This document shows, piece after piece, positions 14,705-22,547 of a stretch of 38,824 nucleotides of DNA. How positions within the stretch are numbered: the stretch's first letter is position 1; each line of letters opens with the position of its first letter. The notes below the pieces were generated by a model. It was given only the letters and a program-made list of their open reading frames with translations. It was not told the DNA's origin and searched no databases. The position numbers and the translations under genes are program-made. Source of the DNA: Suilimivivens sp963650485 (lineage in GTDB: Bacteria; Bacillota; Clostridia; Lachnospirales; Lachnospiraceae); the NCBI GenBank assembly GCA_963650485.1, contig CAVJLN010000022.1:1-38824 (forward strand). Reading direction: 5' to 3'.

Positions 14705-15745
14705 CTAAACGGATGCCATGCAAGATAATTCTGCATTGGAATCCTGTTCCAATTCTTTCTGATAATAGACCTCCTGCTCTCTCATGGATAAGGCATGATA
14801 GCATGCAATCAGTCCTTCCAACGGAATTTCCCTCTGATAACGGATGTTCAGAATACTCTGCTGCTCATAGGCGGCATTGTAAAACCACAGAATGGCTTCC
14901 TCATAATCCTGCCGCTTCTGATAATACTCTCCAAGAATACAGCAGACCTCACTGCTCGCCTCACCGGCGACATCCTTCATTGCATACTGATACATAGTAA
15001 GCGTATCCCCTGCTTCAAAGCAGCTCCGTACCACAACTGCAAGCGCCGTTTTTAACTGATCTGCATCCGTTTCACTGTTCTTTGCAATCGAGATAAAATA
15101 ATCCTTCGCCCGGATCAGCTGTTCTTTCGTTCCTGTTACGAACAGCTCCCTTGCATAAAAATCATACAATCTTTTCGAAAGAGCCTCTCCTCGGTCAAGC
15201 AGCTGCTCGAAGATCGCAATGTCACGATCTCCGTGATTGTGTTCCGGCTTGTGAGTAATCTCGATCTCACTGTCGTATACTACCGGAAGGAGACGTACCG
15301 TTTCATGTACCGGCTCTGTCCACACAAAATTCCGAAGCCGCTTAAACAGCTTGGGACGAAGCTCTCTGTCAAAATTATAGACCGTACCGTTTGCAAGCTG
15401 GTTTCCATAGTACATCTGTACAATTTCCACCTCCGGCATCAGACTTCCCTTTAAAATCCGGAACTTCTCATGGTTCTCATCATCAAGCACTTCATCGGCA
15501 TCAGCAGAATAGATATAATCACAGGTCGCTTTTTCAAAAGCGAAGTTCCTTGCTTTTGAGAAATCATTACACCAGGTAAAATCATAAATCCGGCCGGTGT
15601 ACTTCGCAGCAATCTCCTTCGTGCGGTCTGTCGATCCGGTATCGACAATAATCACTTCATCCATCAGGTCACAGATGGACGAAAGGCAGCGATCCAACAC
15701 TTTTTCTTCATTTTTGACAATCATGCATAAACTGATCCGAATCAT
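14705..15745 (-). CDS. Family 2 glycosyltransferase with helical C-terminal region
   Basis: The 346-residue protein has a GT-A fold start, MIRISLCMIVKNEEKVLDRC, then VIIVDTGSTDRT, and the DxD-like metal site YSADADEVLDD. It resembles the SPBc2/SunS-like group that carries TPR-like repeats; here the segment VCCILGEYYQKRQDYEEAIL (residues 270-290) looks TPR-like. AGAGGAAG precedes the ATG. The SunS-like members glycosylate peptides or cell envelope material, but the acceptor here is unknown. It stands alone between hisC and an ABC operon. Confidence 0.85.
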   Translation of the reverse strand: MIRISLCMIVKNEEKVLDRCLSSICDLMDEVIIVDTGSTDRTKEIAAKYTGRIYDFTWCNDFSKARNFAFEKATCDYIYSADADEVLDDENHEKFRILKGSLMPEVEIVQMYYGNQLANGTVYNFDRELRPKLFKRLRNFVWTEPVHETVRLLPVVYDSEIEITHKPEHNHGDRDIAIFEQLLDRGEALSKRLYDFYARELFVTGTKEQLIRAKDYFISIAKNSETDADQLKTALAVVVRSCFEAGDTLTMYQYAMKDVAGEASSEVCCILGEYYQKRQDYEEAILWFYNAAYEQQSILNIRYQREIPLEGLIACYHALSMREQEVYYQKELEQDSNAELSCMASV

Positions 15746-15756
15746 GGCTTCCTCTT

Positions 15757-15817
15757 TTCAAAGAAGCCGATACACGGGTACATCCGTCTGTCTTTCTGAT
15801 GTACCGCATACCGGCTT
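15757..15817 (-). terminator. Imperfect terminator after the second ABC operon
   Basis: A long imperfect stem pairs AAGCCGGTATGCGGTACATC with GATGTACCCGTGTATCGGCTT on the minus strand and is followed by CTTTGAAAA. It lies just after the ATPase gene stop, so it probably ends that operon, although its U-tract is weak. Confidence 0.55.
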
Positions 15818-15863
15818 TATTCTTCTTGAATAGTTACCTTAAATTACAACGATCTGGAATCCC

Positions 15864-16586
15864 TTACAGCACCTTGGATAAGAAATCCTGCAGACGCTGA
15901 CACTGAGGATTGTTAAAGATTTCGGACGGTGTATTTTCTTCCATTATAATTCCTTCATCCATAAACAATACCTTAGTTCCGACCTCTCTTGCAAACCCCA
16001 TTTCGTGAGTAACCACCACCATGGTCATACCGGAATCTGCCAACTCCTTCATAACGGCAAGAACCTCGCCTACCATTTCCGGATCGAGTGCGGAGGTCGG
16101 CTCATCAAACAGCATTACCCTCGGATTCATGGCGAGGGAACGGACAATCGCAATACGCTGCTTTTGTCCCCCAGATAACTGGCTTGGGAAAGCATCTGCC
16201 TTCTCCTTTAATCCGACACGCTCTAAGAGCTTCAGGGCATTCTCACTGGCTTCTTCCTTGCTCTGCAGCTTTAACTTCACTGGCGCAAGGGTAATATTAT
16301 CCATAATAGAAAGGTTATTAAAAAGGTTAAAATTCTGAAACACCATGCCCATATGCTGACGCACGTGATTGATGTTCACCTTATCATTTGTAATTAACTG
16401 TCCGTCAAACCAGATTTCACCGCTCGTAGGGATTTCCAGTAAATTGAGGCATCGAAGGAACGTACTTTTACCGGAGCCGGAAGGACCGATAATAACAATC
16501 TTCTCTCCCTGATGTACATGATAATTCACACCACGGAGTACGTGGTTATTGTCGAATTTTTTATGAAGATCCTTAACGATTATCAC
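15864..16586 (-). CDS. Polar amino acid ABC transporter ATP-binding protein (second system)
   Basis: The 240-residue ATPase has Walker A GPSGSGKST, the Q-loop region GMVFQNFNLFNNLS, signature LSGGQ, Walker B VMLFDEPTSALD and the switch histidine VVVTHEMGF. The start is GTG, with AGGAGG about 10 bases upstream, and it overlaps the permease by 14 bases. It is a paralogue of the ATPase at 783-1529. It should drive import by the permease at 16573 and the binding protein at 17489. Confidence 0.93.
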   Translation of the reverse strand: MIIVKDLHKKFDNNHVLRGVNYHVHQGEKIVIIGPSGSGKSTFLRCLNLLEIPTSGEIWFDGQLITNDKVNINHVRQHMGMVFQNFNLFNNLSIMDNITLAPVKLKLQSKEEASENALKLLERVGLKEKADAFPSQLSGGQKQRIAIVRSLAMNPRVMLFDEPTSALDPEMVGEVLAVMKELADSGMTMVVVTHEMGFAREVGTKVLFMDEGIIMEENTPSEIFNNPQCQRLQDFLSKVL

Positions 16587-17274
16587 TCTTACGCAGCCTC
16601 CTCTCCAATACGCCCAGCAGAATGGTTAAAATCTTAATAATCACAAAGTAAATCACTGCTGCCCCAATCAATGGCATAAATGCTTCATAGGTTCTTGAAG
16701 AAATCTGGTTCGCGGCTCTGGTAAGGTCTGTCAGACTCACATAACCGACAATCGCAGTTTCCTTTAACAATACGATAAACTCGTTACCGATCGGAGGCAG
16801 TACATTCTTGATTGCCTGCGGAATAACAATATAAACCATGGTCTGTGCCTTGGATAAGCCAAGTGATCTGCCGGCTTCCGTCTGTCCCTTATCTACTGCA
16901 AGGATTCCGGCACGGACAATCTCTGCCACATAGGCACCACTGTTGATACCAAAAGAAAGTACAGCAACCAATACACCGTTCTTACAGCTCTTCATAATAA
17001 TGAACCACATAATTAATAACTGTAATACTGACGGCGTTCCACGGATAATATCAATATAACAGTTCGCGATAAAGGACCAGATGGTTCCCTTTCCTTTCTT
17101 TCCGGTAGAAAGCTTCATCAGTGCGATCACCGTTCCGATGATCAGTCCGAGGATTGCAGCAAAGAATGCAACCTTCAGTGTGACTCCCAGGCCGGCAAAA
17201 TATAATTTCCACCGGTCTTCTGCAAGAAATGCTTTATAAAAGCTTCCTTCTATTTTACTTAACCATTCCAACAT
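16573..17274 (-). CDS. Polar amino acid ABC transporter permease (second system)
   Basis: The 233-residue membrane protein has the EAA loop TEAGRSLGLSKAQTMVYIV and about five hydrophobic segments, as in GlnP/HisM. It is separated from the binding-protein gene by 214 bases that hold a perfect hairpin (17416-17447). It should form a homodimer with two ATPases. The substrate is unknown. Confidence 0.92.
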   Translation of the reverse strand: MLEWLSKIEGSFYKAFLAEDRWKLYFAGLGVTLKVAFFAAILGLIIGTVIALMKLSTGKKGKGTIWSFIANCYIDIIRGTPSVLQLLIMWFIIMKSCKNGVLVAVLSFGINSGAYVAEIVRAGILAVDKGQTEAGRSLGLSKAQTMVYIVIPQAIKNVLPPIGNEFIVLLKETAIVGYVSLTDLTRAANQISSRTYEAFMPLIGAAVIYFVIIKILTILLGVLERRLRKSDNR

Positions 17275-17415
17275 CTGTGCTTAACCCTTCCTATTTAACC
17301 ATGTGTGCCCTAAACTCAGGCTTCTCCTTTGGATCGTCTACTCTAAGTGCTGTACAATAAAGAGTTCGCATCCGTGCGGAGCATTTTTACTTCACAGGAC
17401 GTAATTCCTAAAGTG

Positions 17416-17447
17416 AAAAAGAGGATAGCATAATATGCTATCCTCTT
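17416..17447 (-). terminator. Strong hairpin between binding-protein and permease genes
   Basis: On the minus strand GAGGATAGCAT-ATT-ATGCTATCCTC ends in TTTTTCACTTT and is preceded by AAA. It is a standard terminator placed inside the ABC operon. It likely lets only part of transcription continue, giving excess binding protein over membrane parts. Confidence 0.85.
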
Positions 17448-17488
17448 TGATACGCTATACGCTATATTGAATACTAACACAAAAATGA

Positions 17489-18394
17489 TTATTCTTCAAT
17501 ATATGTCTTTACCAGTTCATCAAAAGTTCCATCTGCCTTTAATTCTTCAATGGCCTTGTTGACAGCATCTACTAAAGCAGTGTCTCCCTTAGGCATTGCA
17601 ATTGCATAATATTCCGGTTCAAAATCAAACTGGGCACCATCTACCGCGGTAATCTTGGAACCTTCATCCTGGAATTTGCTTTCGAATACAAGTGCGGGAT
17701 TCTTGTCAATAATGACACAATCTACTCTTCCGTTGATCAGATCATTTACAGCATCAACAGCCTTGTTATAGGTATTCACAGTAGTACCTTCGATATCAGA
17801 TGCAATGAAGTCACCTGTTGTTCCAAGCTGGACACCAATGGTCTTGTTTTTCAGATCATCTGCAGTTGCAATCTCGCTTCCCTCCGGAAGAAGAACATAC
17901 TGAACTGCTTCATAGTAAGAATCAGAGAAATCAACTGCTTCCTTTCTTTCGTCAGTTACAGTCATGCCTGCGATTGCAACGTCAATCTTGTTACCGATCG
18001 AAGAGATTAAGGATGCAAACTCCATGTTGTCTACCTGAACATCTACACCAAGCTTCTCACCGATTGCCTTGATTAAAGCGATATCGAAGCCATCAGCTTC
18101 TCCGTCATCCCCAACATACTCAAAGGGAGGAAACTCTGCGTTCGTACCTGCGATAAGCACGCCATCTGCAAGTGCTTCGGAAACGGCAGCTTCTGCGTCT
18201 GCAGCTTCTGCATCAGCAGTTTCTTCAGCTGCATCTGCGGTTTCTTCTACTGCTGCATCGTCTGTTGTGGTATCAGCTTCTGCTTCGGTAGTTTCTGTTG
18301 TGGTGTCTGTGGCTTCTGTGTTGCTGCTTCCACATGCAGTCAGCATAGCCATTGTCATTGTTGCTGTTAATAAAACGGCTAATAATTTTTTCAT
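17489..18394 (-). CDS. Amino acid ABC transporter substrate-binding lipoprotein (second system)
   Basis: The 301-residue protein has a lipobox ending MLTAC and a 60-residue Thr/Glu/Ala/Asp-rich linker. An SBP_bac_3 domain follows, starting VLIAGTNAEFPPFEYV and including FDIALIKAIGEKLG and AIAGMTVTDERKEAV. The start at 18394 is preferred, because AGGAG lies 4-5 bases before it and an ATG four codons upstream lies before that site. It is transcribed from the promoter at 18448-18476. The ligand is unknown. Confidence 0.92.
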   Translation of the reverse strand: MKKLLAVLLTATMTMAMLTACGSSNTEATDTTTETTEAEADTTTDDAAVEETADAAEETADAEAADAEAAVSEALADGVLIAGTNAEFPPFEYVGDDGEADGFDIALIKAIGEKLGVDVQVDNMEFASLISSIGNKIDVAIAGMTVTDERKEAVDFSDSYYEAVQYVLLPEGSEIATADDLKNKTIGVQLGTTGDFIASDIEGTTVNTYNKAVDAVNDLINGRVDCVIIDKNPALVFESKFQDEGSKITAVDGAQFDFEPEYYAIAMPKGDTALVDAVNKAIEELKADGTFDELVKTYIEE

Positions 18395-18447
18395 AACTCT
18401 CCTCATTTCTGCGTTTAAAACGCGAATCTAGTTTCTAAAACAAGTAA

Positions 18448-18476
18448 AATTTATCACGGCAGATCGGGAAAGTCAA
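18448..18476 (-). promoter_or_regulatory. Sigma-A promoter of the second amino acid ABC operon
   Basis: TTGACT (18471-18476) and TAAATT (18448-18453) are 17 bases apart on the minus strand. The predicted start gives a leader of about 47 bases. Confidence 0.7.
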
Positions 18477-18531
18477 TAGTTTATGCAGCTTTTGTTATAC
18501 TTATACATGTTGCTTCCCATATTGAAACACC

Positions 18532-20055
18532 TTAAATGGTAAAGGTCATCTCCTTGTCAAGGTACACGGACTTTTTCTTTCCATCCTTCACCACATAAAT
18601 TTCCCAGCTGCTGTTCTTTCCGATCAGGAACAGGTCCGGCCGAATGCAATAACGGTTCGTTGCAGCGCGCTCTTCCAGCTTATCCGTAATCTGGATATAA
18701 TATCCTTCTTCGGAAAGTGTCACAGCTGCCCTTCCCAGATACTTCATTCTGCCCTTGCCATTATCGTTATAAACTCTCACGCTTCTGCGCAGATAAAGAA
18801 GTAAAAGTGCAATCACTGTAAGAACCAGAACAGTTCCCGAGGTAATGGACAGCATCTTAATCACCGGTGTAAAGACGACCCATCTACGTTTCAATACAAG
18901 TGGTTCGCCGCCTGCATCCTCCGGCTGTGCTGCTGCCTCCGGAAGCTCCACCGTCTCTTCTTCTACCATCTTGGGCTGGACCTGCTGAGTGGGACTTGGT
19001 GACGGCGGCGTCAGGGTAGGCTCCGGTGTCGGTGAGGGCTTTACTACGGTTGTCTTCTCCTTCTTTATCACCGGAGCTTCTTCGGTTACCTCTGTAGCAG
19101 CCGGTGACGCAGATGGAGAAGGCTTCACAACCGGTTCTACCGAAGGAACCGGTGTCGGCAGCGGTTCCTGTGAGGATCCATCATCTCCACTTCCTCCATT
19201 CTCACCACTGTCACCATTGCTATCTCCGGAACCATCCTGTCCGGAGGAATTACCATTGTCTCCGGTATTCTCTTCTGGCGGATCGGGAATATAGATCTCT
19301 TCTCCCTCTTCCCTGCCACAGGTTTTCTCATAATAATCAATATCCTCCGATGTTTTTGTACAGGTAAGCTGGTAGGCTTCGATCGTCTCCTCTGTCTTTC
19401 CACAGTTCATTCCGTATCCTGTTATCTGGCCTTCGGTCAGGCTGCAGGAAAAACGATAACCCGTGATGCTTCTCCCTTTTCCGCAGGCAAGATAGCGGTG
19501 TCCTCCACAGTCATAGGCTGTAAAGCCGTCGCACCCATGTCCGTCACCATCCCAGTCATGCACAGTTCCGCAGTCATACGAATGAAATTCAATGTGGGAG
19601 GCGCAGGAACTGCTATGGCTCCCTTCTGCATAACAGGAATCGCCATGACTATGATAAACTGCCGTATAGCAGGCTCCTCCCTGACTCGTGCTTCCCTCAT
19701 GGGTATGCACGATTTCTTCTCCATAACAACCGCCTCCGGCTGTTTCATCCCCGGTATGCACATGATAAACCGGACTGCTGTAGCATTCGCCTCCTTCTGC
19801 TTCATTTCCTTCATGGACATGGTTCACCGGATTGCCAAAACATTCACCTCCGTTCTGTGCATCCCCGGAGTGGGTGTGCCGTATGGTCTGTGCCGAAACC
19901 TGCATTTCCATTCCATTAAGCAGCAGAGTTCCCGTCATCAGCATGCCCAAAACGGCAGCTGCCATTCTTCCCTTTTTATTACTGCTTACGATTCTTCTTT
20001 TCTTTTTCTGTCCGATGTTTCTGGTTCTTCTTAAAATCAGTTCAAATTTCCTCAC
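18532..20055 (-). CDS. Surface membrane protein with His/Cys tandem repeats, Pro-rich stalk and C-terminal TM
   Basis: The 507-residue protein has a long basic N-region and a signal peptide ending VSA near residue 55. Four to five units with the pattern H-x-H-x-G, Gly-Gly-x-Cys-Tyr/Phe follow (60-145), for example HVHEGNEAEGGECY and HTHEGSTSQGGACY. A Cys-rich block follows (150-247) with repeated Y-x-x-x-CGKTE-like units. Then comes a Gly/Ser/Asp stretch (262-295), a Pro/Ser/Thr/Glu stalk (298-385), a membrane helix (404-421) and an 86-residue cytosolic tail. There is no LPXTG signal. The start is GTG after AAGGAAAGG. The repeated His and Cys residues suggest metal binding or disulfide-rich surface structure. 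No named family is recognised. Confidence 0.75.
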   Translation of the reverse strand: MRKFELILRRTRNIGQKKKRRIVSSNKKGRMAAAVLGMLMTGTLLLNGMEMQVSAQTIRHTHSGDAQNGGECFGNPVNHVHEGNEAEGGECYSSPVYHVHTGDETAGGGCYGEEIVHTHEGSTSQGGACYTAVYHSHGDSCYAEGSHSSSCASHIEFHSYDCGTVHDWDGDGHGCDGFTAYDCGGHRYLACGKGRSITGYRFSCSLTEGQITGYGMNCGKTEETIEAYQLTCTKTSEDIDYYEKTCGREEGEEIYIPDPPEENTGDNGNSSGQDGSGDSNGDSGENGGSGDDGSSQEPLPTPVPSVEPVVKPSPSASPAATEVTEEAPVIKKEKTTVVKPSPTPEPTLTPPSPSPTQQVQPKMVEEETVELPEAAAQPEDAGGEPLVLKRRWVVFTPVIKMLSITSGTVLVLTVIALLLLYLRRSVRVYNDNGKGRMKYLGRAAVTLSEEGYYIQITDKLEERAATNRYCIRPDLFLIGKNSSWEIYVVKDGKKKSVYLDKEMTFTI

Positions 20056-20206
20056 GTTTCTTTCCTTTCCTTTGGGTAAAATAAAAAGATATCTTTACAT
20101 GGCTGACCACAGAAAGATACCCTTCATTCAAAACGCATATTTACTTGTCAATTAAGGAAAGTGCTTGTAGCATAGCATAGCTGTAAGAGCACGTCAACCG
20201 GTTTTT

Positions 20207-21310
20207 TCAGACTTTAGTTGCATCACCTTTCCTGTCCACAAGATGTTGTGTTATCTGTGCAAAAAGAAGCGGCATGCCGATTCCGGCAATGAGATAAACC
20301 CACTTTCCGGCATCACTTCCACCAATGGTATAAACATAATTGATGTCTGAAAAGAACTGTGCCGCGTCAAATTCCGCACACCACACCGTGGTACAGGAAA
20401 GCAGATAACAGATTGCATTCACAACAAAGAACCAGAACACATGATGCATCATAATCGCATAAGTGTTTCTTCCAATCCTTATAAACCAACTGCTGACAGA
20501 CGGAATCCGGCTGATCCAGTCCGAGATCCGCAGCCAGAATGCAATTCCGGTCACCACCGTAAGATACGGGATCACTGCCGCATTGGCAAAACCCGTTACC
20601 CATACTGCACTGAATGCAAGCCCCTGACAGCATATCGTAATCAGAAGCTGGACTCCCAGAACAGCGGAAAAGTACCAGCTGTCACGGATTTTATTTACCC
20701 TGTCCTCTAATTTTTCCTTATAAATGCGTCCCAGCTGGAAGCCCGGCATCATAAACAGAAGTCTTCCGGGGAATTTATAACAGCCCCAGACGTGTCCTCC
20801 CTTTGCAAGCGCAACCGTAGCAATTCCAAGCAGGAGACACACCGTGAAGATCAGACATTCCTTCTTTAAATGAAGAAGAGCCAACACCTTTCTTCCCAAT
20901 ACATTGAGAACCTCAATCAGAAACAGCGCAGGTACAAACCATGCCGGGAACTGATACAGAAACTGATGCCCGCTCACGAACGGCTCTATCAATAAATTCC
21001 ACAAGTTGAGAGCTCCTCCGATGGAAAAGCCTGCCTGATGCAGCAGCGATGCCAGAATTCCATAAACCAGATTCCAGATGAAATAAGGAAGCAACAGAGT
21101 TTTGCACTTTTTGCCAATATAGCCCAAAAGATGCTGCTCTGCTTCCTCCCGGTAAAAATAACCGGAAACAAACAGAAAAATAAACACATGGAACGAATAA
21201 TAAGGGAACAGCCCGCCCACATCAAACAAGGAATATCCAAGATGTCCTGCCACAACCAGAATCATACCGACTGCAGACAGAATCCGCATTTGTTTATTTT
21301 CTTCCCGCAT
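20207..21310 (-). CDS. Acyltransferase 3 family membrane protein
   Basis: The 367-residue protein is a multi-pass membrane acyltransferase (Acyl_transf_3/OafA-like), which moves acyl groups to surface sugars or similar acceptors. The N-terminal region RILSAVGMILVVAGHLGYSL and FHVFIFLFVSGYFYREEAEQ carry the usual His and F-F-x-SG features. About ten hydrophobic segments follow. GGGAGGCGGCTT precedes the ATG. It is next to the surface protein at 18532 (151 bases apart) and divergent from a lipoprotein gene. The acceptor is unknown. Confidence 0.85.
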   Translation of the reverse strand: MREENKQMRILSAVGMILVVAGHLGYSLFDVGGLFPYYSFHVFIFLFVSGYFYREEAEQHLLGYIGKKCKTLLLPYFIWNLVYGILASLLHQAGFSIGGALNLWNLLIEPFVSGHQFLYQFPAWFVPALFLIEVLNVLGRKVLALLHLKKECLIFTVCLLLGIATVALAKGGHVWGCYKFPGRLLFMMPGFQLGRIYKEKLEDRVNKIRDSWYFSAVLGVQLLITICCQGLAFSAVWVTGFANAAVIPYLTVVTGIAFWLRISDWISRIPSVSSWFIRIGRNTYAIMMHHVFWFFVVNAICYLLSCTTVWCAEFDAAQFFSDINYVYTIGGSDAGKWVYLIAGIGMPLLFAQITQHLVDRKGDATKV

Positions 21311-21333
21311 AAGCCGCCTCCCGTTTATTTCTC

Positions 21334-21362
21334 TTGTCTGCCTCTCAAAAAAAGTGTATAGT
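21334..21362 (+). promoter_or_regulatory. Sigma-A promoter of the propeller-like lipoprotein gene
   Basis: TTGTCT (21334-21339) and TATAGT (21357-21362) lie 17 bases apart on the plus strand. The resulting leader of about 76 bases includes the repeat fragment at 21378-21412. Confidence 0.6.
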
Positions 21363-21377
21363 AAGCGTACAATTGAT

Positions 21378-21412
21378 TTTATATGGCGAATGTAGTTCTG
21401 AATGGTTACGAT
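21378..21412 (+). repeat. Copy C fragment of the dispersed repeat
   Basis: TTTATATGGCGAA (21378-21390) followed by GTTCTGAATGGTTACGAT (21395-21412) matches the end region of copy B, with 16 of 18 bases at the terminal segment. It lies 32 bases before the lipoprotein start. Confidence 0.6.
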
Positions 21413-21444
21413 TTTATTATGATGGATTTATATTGGAGTTGTCA

Positions 21445-22476
21445 ATGAAACTGAGAAAATATACGATTTTAACCTTATTCCTGTTCCTATTCAGCACGCT
21501 TTACTTAAACGGCTGTTCTTCCCGTCCGGAGCCCGCCACACCTTACGATGGCACGGATTATATAAGAGAATCCGATCTGCTCTCCTATGACCTTGCGGAC
21601 TATGAAACGATTCCCACCAATCCCAATGGTTCTTTAAGTGTACCTACTTATATTACCAAACTGGACGATCAGTATTTCATCGTAGACTGCTATCATAATC
21701 AGGTCATTTACCATGACAATCTGACCGATCCTCTCTACCTCTGGAAAGTGATGACCAATGATCTTTCCATGGGACATACGATTGCCAGCGACGGCAATGT
21801 CTATCTGATTGACGATACCGAAAATAACCGGGTTCTGATTATGGAAAAGATGCAAAACAGCAGTGGTGAAATCGTCTATGTTCCAACACAGGAATTCACC
21901 GGAATCGGCAACCGGCCTCATTACATCATCTACGATGATTATACCGACACCTTTTATGCATGGAGTTCCCAGAGCGGCGAGATGTTCCTCTTCCGTCATA
22001 CGAACGACTCCACCCGCATGTATCTGACGAAGGTTTTGAGCATCCCGGAGCTTGACGGTGTGTACGTACGCTCCTTTACAATTCTGGATGACCGAATTTA
22101 CTTTGTCTCCGGCAATTCGAACATCATCGAGGCCGACCTGTATACCTTCAGGGTCATAAACCGCTATCCTGTTCCCGATGCGATTGCCGGCATGATTCAG
22201 TTGGAAAAAATCCAGAATTATTACTATATTACTGTTTCCACCGACATCACCGGGAATCAGGATTTTGCCACCCTGATCCGTGTGAAAAGTCTGAAGGATC
22301 TGGCAAAGGGCAATTACGAGGATGTCTATGCAAACTTTTTAGGCGGCGGCACCCCGTACAGTCTTACCCAAATTGACGACTGCTACTATCTTACCGAGCA
22401 TCGTCTTCCCGGTCACTCCATCTGGCGCTTCCGTGTAGAAAACGATGAAATCACGGATGTCGAAGCCGTTTACTAA
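21445..22476 (+). CDS. Lipoprotein with beta-propeller-like domain
   Basis: The 343-residue protein has a signal peptide, MKLRKYTILTLFLFLFSTLY, and a lipobox ending LNGC. The mature part repeats beta-strand patterns with NH-, DDQYF- and DxxNNR-type turns, such as YFIVDCYHNQVIYHDN, VYLIDDTENNRVLIMEK and YYLTEHRLPGHSIWRF. This resembles NHL/six-bladed propellers. GGAG lies 6 bases before the ATG. Its function is unknown; outer-face binding of sugars or peptides is typical for such domains. It converges with the GTPase gene. Confidence 0.7.
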   Translation: MKLRKYTILTLFLFLFSTLYLNGCSSRPEPATPYDGTDYIRESDLLSYDLADYETIPTNPNGSLSVPTYITKLDDQYFIVDCYHNQVIYHDNLTDPLYLWKVMTNDLSMGHTIASDGNVYLIDDTENNRVLIMEKMQNSSGEIVYVPTQEFTGIGNRPHYIIYDDYTDTFYAWSSQSGEMFLFRHTNDSTRMYLTKVLSIPELDGVYVRSFTILDDRIYFVSGNSNIIEADLYTFRVINRYPVPDAIAGMIQLEKIQNYYYITVSTDITGNQDFATLIRVKSLKDLAKGNYEDVYANFLGGGTPYSLTQIDDCYYLTEHRLPGHSIWRFRVENDEITDVEAVY

Positions 22477-22506
22477 GATTGCTGACCATCTCCGCAGGCA
22501 TCAAAG

Positions 22507-22531
22507 TCGAGGGCTTTTGACCCCCGACATC
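22507..22531. terminator. Weak hairpin between converging genes
   Basis: GTCGAGGGC and CCCCCGAC flank a TTTTGA loop between the converging lipoprotein and GTPase genes. The U-tract is poor. Confidence 0.4.
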
Positions 22532-22547
22532 ATATAATTACAGTAAA

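Noticed and set aside
18180..18330. Simple repeats in both binding-protein genes (also 2890-3010)
   Set aside because: They encode the Thr/Glu/Ala linkers typical of Gram-positive lipoproteins.
18989..19403. Plus- and minus-strand alternative frames over the Pro-rich stalk
   Set aside because: They arise from low-complexity codons in the surface protein gene and lack start signals.
18532..20055. LPXTG-anchored surface protein
   Set aside because: No LPXTG-like motif is present before the membrane helix, and an 86-residue tail follows it.
20085..20096. AAAGATATCTTT palindrome as an operator
   Set aside because: It is AT-rich and a 10-base version appears near 10487. Chance is likely and no promoter fits around it.
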